Assembly (NCBI GenBank): GCA_907163375.1
Contig: CAJQUW010003213.1
Span: 26,939 to 90,938 of the forward strand
Length of the DNA stretch: 64,000 nucleotides
Source: Prostheceraeus crozeri
Lineage: Eukaryota; Platyhelminthes; Polycladida; Euryleptidae
Direction: 5' to 3'
How positions within the stretch are numbered: position 1 is the stretch's first letter; each line of letters starts with the position of its first letter. Positions 1 to 7,772 of the stretch are shown piece after piece. Below the pieces are notes generated by a model. It was not told the origin of the DNA, searched no databases, and saw only the letters and a list, made by a program, of their open reading frames with translations. The position numbers and the translations under genes were made by a program.

Positions 1-39
1 CAGCTCCTCCCAAGAAATACATGTTCTCAGACTATTAAT

Positions 40-255
40 ATGAAGCAGATGTGTTGCTTGCCATGTAATGAGCCGCCAGAGGTGAATGTCGTTGTCACTT
101 GCACTTGCTGCGCCAGCTCTCACAATGAAACCCCTAAGCAATGTGAACACGATCGCAAAACCGCTAAAGCTAAATGCTGCAGTTGTTGTAAATGTAGAAA
201 GGCAAGAAAACAAAAAGATGAGAAGGAGAAAAAAGAGTCAGTCGTCATCGACTGA
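40..255 (+). CDS. small cysteine-rich basic protein overlapping the integrase start
   Basis: Open frame of 71 residues with 12 cysteines, in clusters such as TCTCC and CCSCCKC, followed by a strongly basic and acidic tail. It overlaps the first part of the integrase frame in another reading frame. If the integrase starts at its internal ATG (218) the overlap is only about 38 bases, which favours a real gene. The cysteine pattern would suit zinc binding, but I recognise no family. It could instead be a chance frame; the window edge prevents a look at its promoter. Confidence 0.35.
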   Translation: MKQMCCLPCNEPPEVNVVVTCTCCASSHNETPKQCEHDRKTAKAKCCSCCKCRKARKQKDEKEKKESVVID

Positions 256-1306
256 ACGCTTGAAGTCAATCTATTATGATGTAAAACATCCGGCAGGATT
301 TGCATCGATCAAGAAATTATCAAAAGCGAGTGGTCTTTCACAATCACAAGTGAAACGATGGTTAAAGGGTCAGGCTACCTACACACTCCACAAACAAGCG
401 AAAAAGAAGTTTCGCACCCGCCATTATATTGTTCATGACATCGATGAACAGTGGCAAGCAGATTTGTGTGATGTCGCCTCCATTTCAAAACATAACTCGG
501 GCAATAATTTTATTTTAACCGTCATTGATATTTTCTCGCGTTATGCGTGGGCTCAACCTTTAAAAACTAAAGAAGGGAAAGGAGTAGCAAAAGCATTCCA
601 AACAATTTTTCGAGAAGGTCGCATTCCAAAAAGAATTCAGAGTGATCAAGGAAAAGAGTTTGAAAATCAGCATGTGAGAAGATTATTTGAGAGGCATGAC
701 ATTGAGTTGTTTAGTGTAAAGAGTGCTTATAAAGCTGCACTCGTTGAACGTTTTAATCGCACATTAAAAAATCGCTTGTGGCGACATTTTACTGCCAACT
801 TGACACAAAATTGGACAAAGGTTCTACAAGATACACTCCATGCCTACAATCACTCTATCCATCGTTCTATTGGACTCAGACCAGTAGATGTAAATGCTGA
901 CAATGTAGATAAAGTGCGCGAATCATTCCAGCGTAAACGCACTCATGTGAAAAGTGATGTGAAAATTGGTGATAAAGTTCGTATCTCAAAAGTGAAGAGT
1001 GTTTTTGCTAAAGGGTACCTTCCGAATTGGACAGAAGAGGTATTTACAGTATCAAGGATTGATCAAAAAGACTCTCCCACCACCTACAAGTTGAAAGATT
1101 ACGATAATGAAGAAATTGAGGGTAGCTTTTACCGCGATGAGATTGAGGTAGTCACTGAAAGTGAAACATATTTGGTAGAGAAAATCATTCGATGTAAAAA
1201 ACGACAAGGTGAAGAATGGTGTCTTGTTAAATGGACTGGCTATCCTTCAAGTATGAACTCTTGGATGCGTCGTGCCGACATCTTTCATCTTAGTGATCGA
1301 CAGTGA
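86..1306 (+). CDS. INT: Polinton integrase (DDE, retroviral type) with C-terminal chromodomain
   Basis: Catalyses insertion of the element's DNA ends into the host chromosome. Numbered from the ATG at 86, a short N-terminal helical region (about 57-105) precedes the catalytic core: first Asp at 126 in WQADL, second Asp at 187 in IQSDQG, Glu at 221 in ALVERFNR, so 33 residues separate the second Asp and the Glu. A chromodomain follows near residues 363-400 (YLVEKII, LVKWTGYP, SW), which in this family probably guides insertion to modified histones. The frame is intact. The true start may be the ATG at 218, because the first 44 residues look unlike the family and lie opposite a cysteine-rich frame. 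Confidence 0.93.
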   Translation: MSLSLALAAPALTMKPLSNVNTIAKPLKLNAAVVVNVERQENKKMRRRKKSQSSSTERLKSIYYDVKHPAGFASIKKLSKASGLSQSQVKRWLKGQATYTLHKQAKKKFRTRHYIVHDIDEQWQADLCDVASISKHNSGNNFILTVIDIFSRYAWAQPLKTKEGKGVAKAFQTIFREGRIPKRIQSDQGKEFENQHVRRLFERHDIELFSVKSAYKAALVERFNRTLKNRLWRHFTANLTQNWTKVLQDTLHAYNHSIHRSIGLRPVDVNADNVDKVRESFQRKRTHVKSDVKIGDKVRISKVKSVFAKGYLPNWTEEVFTVSRIDQKDSPTTYKLKDYDNEEIEGSFYRDEIEVVTESETYLVEKIIRCKKRQGEEWCLVKWTGYPSSMNSWMRRADIFHLSDRQ

Positions 1307-1347
1307 TTCATGCAAAGTTGCAACTAACAATGTTTAGGGTTTGAGCT

Positions 1348-1803
1348 ATGAATCCAACTGCCTCATTTTATTCACGACCCTCCTATGTAAGTGGTGGAGG
1401 ACAAATTTACATCGGTGCTCGCCGCCAACGTGGAGGTAGCATACTTGGTGCACTGAAATCTGTTGTAGCACCTCTCATATCCAATGTCGGAAGATCTTTA
1501 AAACGAAATGTTTTAAGTAATGCCGTTGGCTTTGCTGGTGATGTTGCTAGTGATCTTTCCAGAGGTAGAAGTTTTAAGAGCAGTTTGTTGAATCGTGGGA
1601 AGGAACGCGGTTTAAAAACATTGAAGCAGACCTTTGCTGGTGTTACTCAAGGAAAGAAATCGCCTAAACGAATGAATAAAGGAAGAAGGAAACATCGCGG
1701 AGCTGGTAAGGTGCGATCTTCAGTCAAAAGGCATTCACGCAAACGTCGCAGAGGCTCTAATCATTCATCAGGCGCTAAACGACGACGCTGTTATAACTTC
1801 TAA
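1348..1803 (+). CDS. basic virion core / membrane-active type small protein
   Basis: 151 residues. The N-terminal part is glycine-rich with an amphipathic stretch (GGSILGALKSVVAPLI), and the C-terminal third is almost entirely Lys/Arg/Ser/Gly (RKHRGAGK, KRHSRKRRRG). Small basic proteins with a glycine-rich hydrophobic segment occur next to capsid genes in Polintons and adintoviruses, where they are compared with adenovirus pVI or pX; that role is inferred from composition and place. It starts 41 bases after the integrase stop and ends two bases before the next ATG, so it is probably expressed from the same transcript. Confidence 0.6.
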   Translation: MNPTASFYSRPSYVSGGGQIYIGARRQRGGSILGALKSVVAPLISNVGRSLKRNVLSNAVGFAGDVASDLSRGRSFKSSLLNRGKERGLKTLKQTFAGVTQGKKSPKRMNKGRRKHRGAGKVRSSVKRHSRKRRRGSNHSSGAKRRRCYNF

Positions 1804-1805
1804 TC

Positions 1806-3083
1806 ATGGAGTGTAAAATTTCTGGGTTTTGTTTGTTTGATCAACAAGCCATACAGACAGATATTCTTAGTTCAAGTATTGTAGATTATCATCCTCGAAC
1901 AGCTGAGAATGCTGGCCCCATTGAATTTGTTATTCCTGGTGGTAGTGATGACTACATAGATTTGAGTTATGCGATGGTTGATTTGAGGTTTAGACTTCAG
2001 CAAGCAGATGGAACTGCTATTGACGATGCACATAAAGTTGGACTGAACAATTTACCATTGACTACATTACTTCGTGATGTTTCTCTAACGATTGGAGAGC
2101 AGCAGGTGGAAGGTGGTCAAAGCGATTATCCCTATAAATCATATTTCAATCATGTATCACAGTTTCATCCAGCAGCACAAAAAAGTCATATGGAAGCCAT
2201 GGGATGGTACAGAGATGAAGCAGGAAAATTTGATGTTGAAACAAACAGTGGCTTTGTAAAGCGATCTGCTATGATTAAAGATAGTAGAGTATGTCAGCTA
2301 TATGGTCCGCTGAATTTAGACTTCTTTAGACAGTCAAAGTTTTTACTCTGTAATACCAGCATGCGACTCAAGCTGACATTGAATAAGCCTGAATTTGCGC
2401 TGAATGCATTTGCTGAAGTTGACAATTTTAGAATTCATGTGGAAGATATTGCACTTTACATTCGTCGAGTAGTACCGAATCCAAGTGTCATTAGAGGGCA
2501 TGCTGAAGGTCTTAACCGCCAAAATGCCATTTACCCCGTTCAGCATACAACGCTTCTCACCTTTACAATTCCGAAAGATCAAAAGAGTTTCATGAAAGAT
2601 GGCCTCTTTCCATCGGAAGCACCGAAGCTCCTCATGGTGGCAATGGTTGAAAATGATGCATTTAATGGTAATATAAAGAAGAATCCTTTCAATTTTAAAC
2701 ACAATCAGTTAAGTGAAATTGCTTTACGTGTAAATGGTGTGAGTCATCCTGGTCCACCCTACAAACCAGATTTTGCTTCGGATCAATTTATGCGCAGTTA
2801 TATTGATTTTATGGATGTCTTTGGCTTTTACAATACGGATGACACCAACGGACTCACTATGAAAGAGTTTAAGAGTGGATATACTATTTATGCATTTGAT
2901 TTGACTGCTGACAGCGATATTAGTGCACCCTATCGTCAAGCGAACGTGCCTCATAATATTCGTTTGGATTTGACGTTCAAAAGAACACTACCTGAGACGA
3001 TCAATGTATTAATTTATGCAGTCTTCGATTCAAATATTGAAATTACAAAGTATCGTGACGTGATTCTTCAGTATAATCGTTAA
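1806..3083 (+). CDS. Polinton capsid protein, F54H12.2-like (probable major capsid protein)
   Basis: Intact frame of 425 residues. It resembles the animal proteins annotated as F54H12.2-like, a family that travels with Polinton integrase and polymerase genes. Recognisable pieces are DYIDLSYAMVDLRFRL near residue 49, SYFNHVSQFHP, a central LNLDFFRQSKFLL segment and a C-terminal PHNIRLDLTFKRTLPETINVL. Mostly beta-type sequence and this length would fit a double jelly-roll capsid protein; the fold itself is inference. Its stop codon overlaps the protease ATG in the string TAATG (3081-3085), and its start is two bases after the previous stop. Confidence 0.75.
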   Translation: MECKISGFCLFDQQAIQTDILSSSIVDYHPRTAENAGPIEFVIPGGSDDYIDLSYAMVDLRFRLQQADGTAIDDAHKVGLNNLPLTTLLRDVSLTIGEQQVEGGQSDYPYKSYFNHVSQFHPAAQKSHMEAMGWYRDEAGKFDVETNSGFVKRSAMIKDSRVCQLYGPLNLDFFRQSKFLLCNTSMRLKLTLNKPEFALNAFAEVDNFRIHVEDIALYIRRVVPNPSVIRGHAEGLNRQNAIYPVQHTTLLTFTIPKDQKSFMKDGLFPSEAPKLLMVAMVENDAFNGNIKKNPFNFKHNQLSEIALRVNGVSHPGPPYKPDFASDQFMRSYIDFMDVFGFYNTDDTNGLTMKEFKSGYTIYAFDLTADSDISAPYRQANVPHNIRLDLTFKRTLPETINVLIYAVFDSNIEITKYRDVILQYNR

Positions 3084-3545
3084 TGAGTTGGTTGACTGCT
3101 GACGATATTAAAACTAAAGTACAGCGTAATGCAGACGAAGCGACGTTGAAAGCTTTCGATAATGTCTATTCGCTCGATACCTTACCACCTGCAGTAAATC
3201 ACTATCCCATCTTTATTGTGCTAACACACTCATTCGCAGAATTTAGGCGGTGAGCATTGGAAAGCGATCTTTATTGGAGAAGACCGACGTGGTGAACTAT
3301 TTGACTCTCTTGCTCAACCTCCAAATATACCAACACAGCAGTGGTTGAGAAAAAATACGCGTCAATATCAGCGAAATGAACGCATACTACAACATCCACT
3401 TTCATCAACGTGTGGTGCTTTTGTGCTGTACTTCATCTTAAAACGTTTACATGTATCTCGATTTGTATCTATTATTCAAAACTTTTCATGTAATCCATCC
3501 TCTAATGAAAAAATGATTTGTAAGTTCTATCATGATTTGAAATAA
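3083..3545 (+). pseudogene. PRO: adenain-type cysteine protease, frameshifted
   Basis: Would mature virion proteins, as in adenovirus. The first part starts at the ATG at 3083 and stops at TGA 3251-3253 after 56 residues. The continuation is in another frame from about 3240: it contains the catalytic His in GEHW (3252-3260), an acidic segment with FDS, and the catalytic Cys in STCGAF (codon at 3411), and ends at TAA 3543-3545. The frame change falls between about 3215 and 3240. All active-site blocks survive, so the lesion looks recent. No candidate intron explains the shift. The stop TAA is embedded in an AATAAA. Confidence 0.82.
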
Positions 3546-3576
3546 AAACTTCATGTTGGAAAAATTGTTTTTTATT
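3541..3576. terminator. convergent polyadenylation signals shared with stop codons
   Basis: On the + strand AATAAA at 3541-3546 contains the protease stop TAA (3543-3545). On the - strand AATAAA at 3576-3571 contains the TBP-like stop TAA (3574-3572). Two converging transcription units therefore end within 36 bases, with no untranslated 3' sequence before the signals. Confidence 0.6.
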
Positions 3577-4117
3577 TTACAATCCGCTGGGTACGTACAT
3601 ACTCGATGAGATAGTCTAGGATCACATTTGCTTGCACATGAGATTTTAGTCCAGTAATGATCACTTTACTATTATGAAAGATTGCAACATGCACAGGTAA
3701 CCAACAACTAATGAGAGCTGCAGGAAAAAGTTCGGGTTCATAACAGAAATTGTAACTGCTGGTACGAATCTTCAAAAATGATACACTTTCACTCAATTGA
3801 GTAGAGATCACCATATTGTCCACAGTCAGATTCGACATCACACACCTCTCTCTCTTCCATATCCGACGTAGTAGTCTCTGTAGCTCTAAGCGCATTGACT
3901 GCGTCGATGAATGAGAAAGGGCGCCGAGAATCTGTACAGTTCCATTTGGGAAGAGTTGAAGATTCCGTGAATTGTTCATCTTCACCACTAACATTTGAGG
4001 TCGGCCCGGGTAATACTTGCTGTTTGGAAGGTGTTGGTGTAATGTTGTGAGACCGATTTTGGTATAGAGTCTGAAGCGACGGAGAATGTTGACGATGGTG
4101 TAGCGATGGCGCTTCAT
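3572..4117 (-). CDS. TATA-binding-protein (TBP)-like protein, complete two-repeat core
   Basis: 181 residues from the ATG at 4117, the length of the bare TBP core. Two halves resemble the TBP direct repeats. Repeat 1 (about 7-88) has IVNILRRF, KIGLTT, NSKYYPGRP and FPNGTVQILGALS, matching the family pattern of a YNP-type loop, an [IL]F-x-x-G strand and a TGA-S turn. Repeat 2 (about 96-178) has VDNMVIS, the nearly exact family block YEPELFPAALI (126-136) and IFHNSKVIITGLKS. Saddle phenylalanines appear conserved at 131 and 147. A TBP binds TATA boxes and nucleates the transcription complex. It is the last gene of a leftward unit and overlaps the 3' part of the preceding PC4-like frame. Assignment is from motifs only. 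Confidence 0.8.
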   Translation of the reverse strand: MKRHRYTIVNILRRFRLYTKIGLTTLHQHLPNSKYYPGRPQMLVVKMNNSRNLQLFPNGTVQILGALSHSSTQSMRLELQRLLRRIWKRERCVMSNLTVDNMVISTQLSESVSFLKIRTSSYNFCYEPELFPAALISCWLPVHVAIFHNSKVIITGLKSHVQANVILDYLIEYVRTQRIVK

Positions 4118-4439
4118 GATGAAAAAATGAGTAAATTGAGCGATGTACCTTCCTTTTATACTTTTCCCAACTACCTTGATGAAATGTGAAGTTAGTATGA
4201 AGTTGGGAATGATAGAGTTGAATTCGCCGATTGTTGACGCGCAACCAGATGCGATTTCCAATACGTGAATGTCTTTTCATATAGAAGTATTTCAAATCCT
4301 TCATGATATGATGTAGAGATTGAAAATGACGATAAGATACAGCAAACTCTCTTCTCACATTTCCAGTTGAATCTTTGAAATAGACGTTTTGATCATGATC
4401 CGTTTCAATACGTTGTAGGGAATCTAATTTCCAACTCAT
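3789..4439 (-). CDS. PC4-like protein, second copy, with long C-terminal extension
   Basis: 216 residues from the ATG at 4439, 22 bases after the stop of its paralogue. Residues 1-110 match the neighbour block for block (LDSLQ, GNV, LHHIMKDLKYF, IGNRIWLR, WEKYKRKVHRSI). As there, two modules each with a basic strand, a hydrophobic-aromatic turn and a helix recall the transcription coactivator PC4/p15 single-strand-binding domain. The last 106 residues are rich in Ser, Thr, Glu and lie in the region also coding, in another frame, for the TBP-like protein; they may be a genuine overlap or an open shadow. Role in transcription or in binding single-stranded DNA is inference. Confidence 0.6.
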   Translation of the reverse strand: MSWKLDSLQRIETDHDQNVYFKDSTGNVRREFAVSYRHFQSLHHIMKDLKYFYMKRHSRIGNRIWLRVNNRRIQLYHSQLHTNFTFHQGSWEKYKRKVHRSIYSFFHHEAPSLHHRQHSPSLQTLYQNRSHNITPTPSKQQVLPGPTSNVSGEDEQFTESSTLPKWNCTDSRRPFSFIDAVNALRATETTTSDMEEREVCDVESDCGQYGDLYSIE

Positions 4440-4461
4440 GGTGCGTGGTAGTCATGTCTGA

Positions 4462-4818
4462 TTAAGATTTGCATAGTAGGGCGATGAACTCACGACGAAT
4501 AAATGTCATGATGGAGCGATGTACGTATCTTCTATACTTCTCCCAATTATATTTGCGAAATGAAAAACAGTTTGCGGAATGAGAATGACAGAGTTGAATT
4601 TCATTGTTGCGACGTCGAAGCCAAACTTGATCACCTAAGGAGATGAATCTTAATGTTTCAAAATATTCCAAATCCCTCATGATATCATTGCGGTTAACAA
4701 ATTGTCGCCATGTTAATGTAATACCTCTTGCGGTATGACCATGAGAATTTTTGAAATGCACGTTTCCATTACGATCAACTCTGATATATTGTAGAGAGTC
4801 CAAAATCCAAGTCTTCAT
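4462..4818 (-). CDS. PC4-like protein, first copy (two internal modules)
   Basis: 118 residues from the ATG at 4818 (an upstream TTG at 4830 is in frame but the ATG is preferred). Module 1: YIRVDRNGNVHF, then RGITLTWRQF (31-40) and the helix DIMRDLEYF. Module 2: GDQVWLRRRNNEIQL, FSFRKYNWEKY, then the helix VHRSIMTFIRR. PC4 has the same order, a basic curved sheet followed by G-I-S-L-x-x-x-Q-W and a helix, and works as a dimer; two modules in one chain would imitate this. First gene of the leftward unit, facing a divergent promoter. Similarity is weak and needs a profile search. Confidence 0.5.
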   Translation of the reverse strand: MKTWILDSLQYIRVDRNGNVHFKNSHGHTARGITLTWRQFVNRNDIMRDLEYFETLRFISLGDQVWLRRRNNEIQLCHSHSANCFSFRKYNWEKYRRYVHRSIMTFIRREFIALLCKS

Positions 4819-4880
4819 GATGTTATGCAAAGCTGCAGATCATCAATATAAAAATATCGTTTTATCATATTTTTCTTAGC
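4819..4880. promoter_or_regulatory. divergent promoter region with TATA-like string
   Basis: Short gap between the leftward PC4-like unit and the rightward structural unit. TATAAAAATA lies at 4847-4856 in + orientation. The reverse strand reads TTTTTATATT there, so the string could serve either side. It also overlaps the apparent N-terminal coding sequence of the rightward gene, which has lost its ATG. Confidence 0.35.
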
Positions 4881-6257
4881 AATGCGGCCGCAAATAGATT
4901 TGCTAGTAATCGAGCCGCACTCTTTTCTACTCACATTGATCATACACAACAGCTAAATGGAAAGTGGGAAGTGGGTGTCACTCAACTTGTTCATAGCAAC
5001 TGTGTCTATACTTTTGATCATGAGGTGATGACTATTAATATGAGACGCACAGCTGCTTACCAATGTGAAAAGGGCTGCCGAGTATACATTCCACAGTGGC
5101 CAAAGAAAGATCTCTTATCATGTAAAAAGTTTATATATGATTTCCTGAATAAAGCGTGTAAACATATTGTCCAATTTACTCCGCACAATGATGATTATAA
5201 TTATAATTATGTACATCATGTAGTTGAGAAAGATTGGATTGCTGGTCTAAGTCCAAGTTTAATAAATGATTTAGGTTACCTCGCTAGCGCCTTAACAAGC
5301 TATGATAATTATAACGTTAATTACCACATAAGTGGTCATAAACAGTTAATATATCGAGAGGAAGCTTATTATGTAGATCTTATTCCAAGAAATGAGAAGA
5401 CGTTGGTGAAGAAGATTGTGATTAAGCCAAGAAAGACAAACTTGACTCCTGAAACATTAATGAAGAAATTTAATTATCTCCTTCGAGTTGATGGTAAACA
5501 AGTGGCAACATTGACTTATATCAAATCATCTAATCATATTGCAATAAGTAAATTAAATGATGATGATCTAGTATTAGTTTGTTCAAAAGATTTTCATCAG
5601 TTCTTACGACATCGTTCTGCAGCTGTTCATGGAAAATTTTATATGCAACATTTGCCATGTGAAAGGTCAAATCAATTTGATACAGAATGGACCGTATCTT
5701 TATACAGAAAGTGTGTAGAGCCTTTAGGTGGTATCTTACATGAAACAAGAGTGTTGATGCCTCGCATTATTACTTCAGTTAAATTGGTTGTAGATTATTT
5801 AAATGAAGTGATTAATGACCAACATATTTCATTTTCTGAAAAAGAAGGTGCTTTGTCTCTCACTATAAGTGGAAAAGGTATTGAACTAATTATGGATAAA
5901 ACTCTAATGGACATTTTGGGTTTTGATCAAAATATCTTTAAAAGTGGTACTGTAACCAAAGCTAGCGCAGACATGTCGCTATCGCGTCGTATTAACTATT
6001 TTCAGATATATTCCAATATTGGTGAAGATGTACGTGTGGGAGATGTTGAAGCTCCATTGCTAGCAATGATACCATACCAGCCAAAAAGCTGCAGTATTTT
6101 ATCTGAGCATACTTTCAAGAAAGTGCATTATACAAAGCTGAAATCAAACTACATCCCACAAATTGATATTGCAATTTATGACGATGCTGGTGCGTTGATT
6201 CCTTTTCATAAAGATGCTGTAACAAGTATCACACTCCATTTCCGAATGAAGAGTTAA
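4848..6257 (+). CDS. Polinton structural protein, copy 1, start codon lost
   Basis: About 470 codons open from the stop at 4818-4820 to TAA 6255-6257, with no in-frame ATG before the conserved N-terminal block. That block (FLSNAAANRFASN, then NGKWEVGV ending near 4980) matches the start of copy 2 (LPSNASMDKFPKN, EGEWEVGV), so coding must begin near 4848; the ATA codons at 4848 or 4854 could be mutated ATG codons. The C-terminus has VGDVEAPLLAMIP, IDIAIYDDAGALIPF and ends in LHFR, typical of a Polinton-associated protein family with an N-terminal LPSN/WEVGL block and a C-terminal LHFR. It is probably a minor capsid, penton or spike component, but I cannot say which. Confidence 0.65.
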   Translation: MKISFYHIFLSNAAANRFASNRAALFSTHIDHTQQLNGKWEVGVTQLVHSNCVYTFDHEVMTINMRRTAAYQCEKGCRVYIPQWPKKDLLSCKKFIYDFLNKACKHIVQFTPHNDDYNYNYVHHVVEKDWIAGLSPSLINDLGYLASALTSYDNYNVNYHISGHKQLIYREEAYYVDLIPRNEKTLVKKIVIKPRKTNLTPETLMKKFNYLLRVDGKQVATLTYIKSSNHIAISKLNDDDLVLVCSKDFHQFLRHRSAAVHGKFYMQHLPCERSNQFDTEWTVSLYRKCVEPLGGILHETRVLMPRIITSVKLVVDYLNEVINDQHISFSEKEGALSLTISGKGIELIMDKTLMDILGFDQNIFKSGTVTKASADMSLSRRINYFQIYSNIGEDVRVGDVEAPLLAMIPYQPKSCSILSEHTFKKVHYTKLKSNYIPQIDIAIYDDAGALIPFHKDAVTSITLHFRMKS

Positions 6258-6296
6258 TGCAAAAGTATGCTAATATATTTTTCCAATGTCATTAGT

Positions 6297-7772
6297 ATGG
6301 AAAGTGAAAATAGAGATTCGTTTCTAATTTACTTACCCAGTAATGCTTCTATGGATAAATTTCCCAAAAATAAACCATCAGACTATCGAGTAGAATTAAA
6401 TCGTCCACTACATTTAGAAGGTGAATGGGAGGTTGGCGTTTCTAGTATTTGCTATGATAGCAATATTCAGAATGTGAATGATGTGGAAGAAATGATATTG
6501 ACTCCTCGCACCCATGATGGAATAACGATGAATAATGCATTCCAGTTCCCATACAATTTAACGTCAGATGGAAAGTGGAACTATGAATGGATTCAGATAA
6601 AATCAGATTAATATGGTCCATTTGGGAATGAGAAAATTATTAAGGCATTCAACAGTGGTAATACTTCCATCATGAAGAATAAGGATCAGAAAGTTTATGA
6701 GTTTACTATCTATCATTGGAGTGGGAGACAGTTCCTTCGCTTTCATTTTTTTACTAAAGGTCTTACGCTGAGGTTGGATAATGAATTCTATCCACATCTC
6801 GGTTTTGGCCATGGACTACATCTAACGTCAATTGCTACTGCAAATGTTAAAAAAGTTTATTCAAATTGAATCAACAAATTTCATTATAAATTTAAAATAT
6901 TTTATGAAGATGTTGTAGAATGTGAAGAACGCATCATTTTGAAAAAGCGTGGTGTTCAACCTTTATCATTTATTGAGTTAGTAAAACGATGGAATGAGAC
7001 TGTGGGTAAGAAGTATGGAGAGAAAATTATGGCGGACAAAGATAAGTTGGTCATTCAGAAATATAATGACAAACTTACAGTTTATTTCTCTCCAACCTTG
7101 CGTCATTTTGTAAGACATTATACACCTATTATTGGAAGTGGTGTGGTGTATGCTTCTCATGAATATTACACTAAAGCTGATTCAGTTAATGATGAATGGT
7201 GGGTGGACATCTATGGTGATCGCATCAAGAAAATTTACCAGTCTTATCAAGAATCTAAAGTTGCTATCAATATAATGCCGCGTCTATATCATACAGTTGA
7301 AAGCTTCATTCATGTAGTAAATCCTTATATACAACAGAAGTTGAAGCATGTGATGAAAAGTAAATATGATGTAAAGACACACCACATTTCGTTTTCAATT
7401 GAAAATCAACGCGTTGTTCTGAAACTGGGCGATGACATTCAATGTCAATTGAGTAAAAATTTGAAAAAACTCTTTGGTTTTTCAATGCTACAAAATATGT
7501 TTACTGCTGCACATGCGATTGGTATAGAAACACCAATGACACTTGATAAACATGAACAACACCTTTACATTCAAAGTGATTTGATTCTACCTATTTCTGT
7601 TGGCGAGGAAAAAGAACACATTTTATGTGATTTCATTCATGATAAGGATGCTTTATATGGAATAGTCTAGAAGATGTTTCAACCTATTTTCTACCATCCT
7701 GTTATCAAACAAACTATACCCTCTATTTCTATCAAAATTACAAATGGTCTACATGAATGCATCCATGTCTAA
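6297..7772 (+). pseudogene. Polinton structural protein, copy 2, three in-frame stops
   Basis: Tandem paralogue of the preceding gene, starting 39 bases after its stop. From the ATG at 6297 the same frame can be followed to TAA 7770-7772, 492 codons, broken only by TAA 6609-6611, TGA 6867-6869 and TAG 7668-7670. On both sides of each stop the sequence still matches copy 1: the N-terminal LPSNASM and EGEWEVGV, a middle HHISFSIENQ and LKKLFGF block, and a C-terminal IFYHPV block. No frameshift is needed, so point mutations alone inactivated it. A short ATG frame inside the middle part (6672-6869) is part of this pseudogene. Confidence 0.8.

Noticed and set aside
2343-2954. Open frames on the - strand inside the capsid gene
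   Set aside because: They are antisense to an intact, recognisable capsid frame and show no motif.
4118-4261. Upstream extension of the TBP-like frame to 4261
   Set aside because: The TBP core begins right at ATG 4117; the 48 extra codons are antiphase to the PC4-like gene and look like a shadow.
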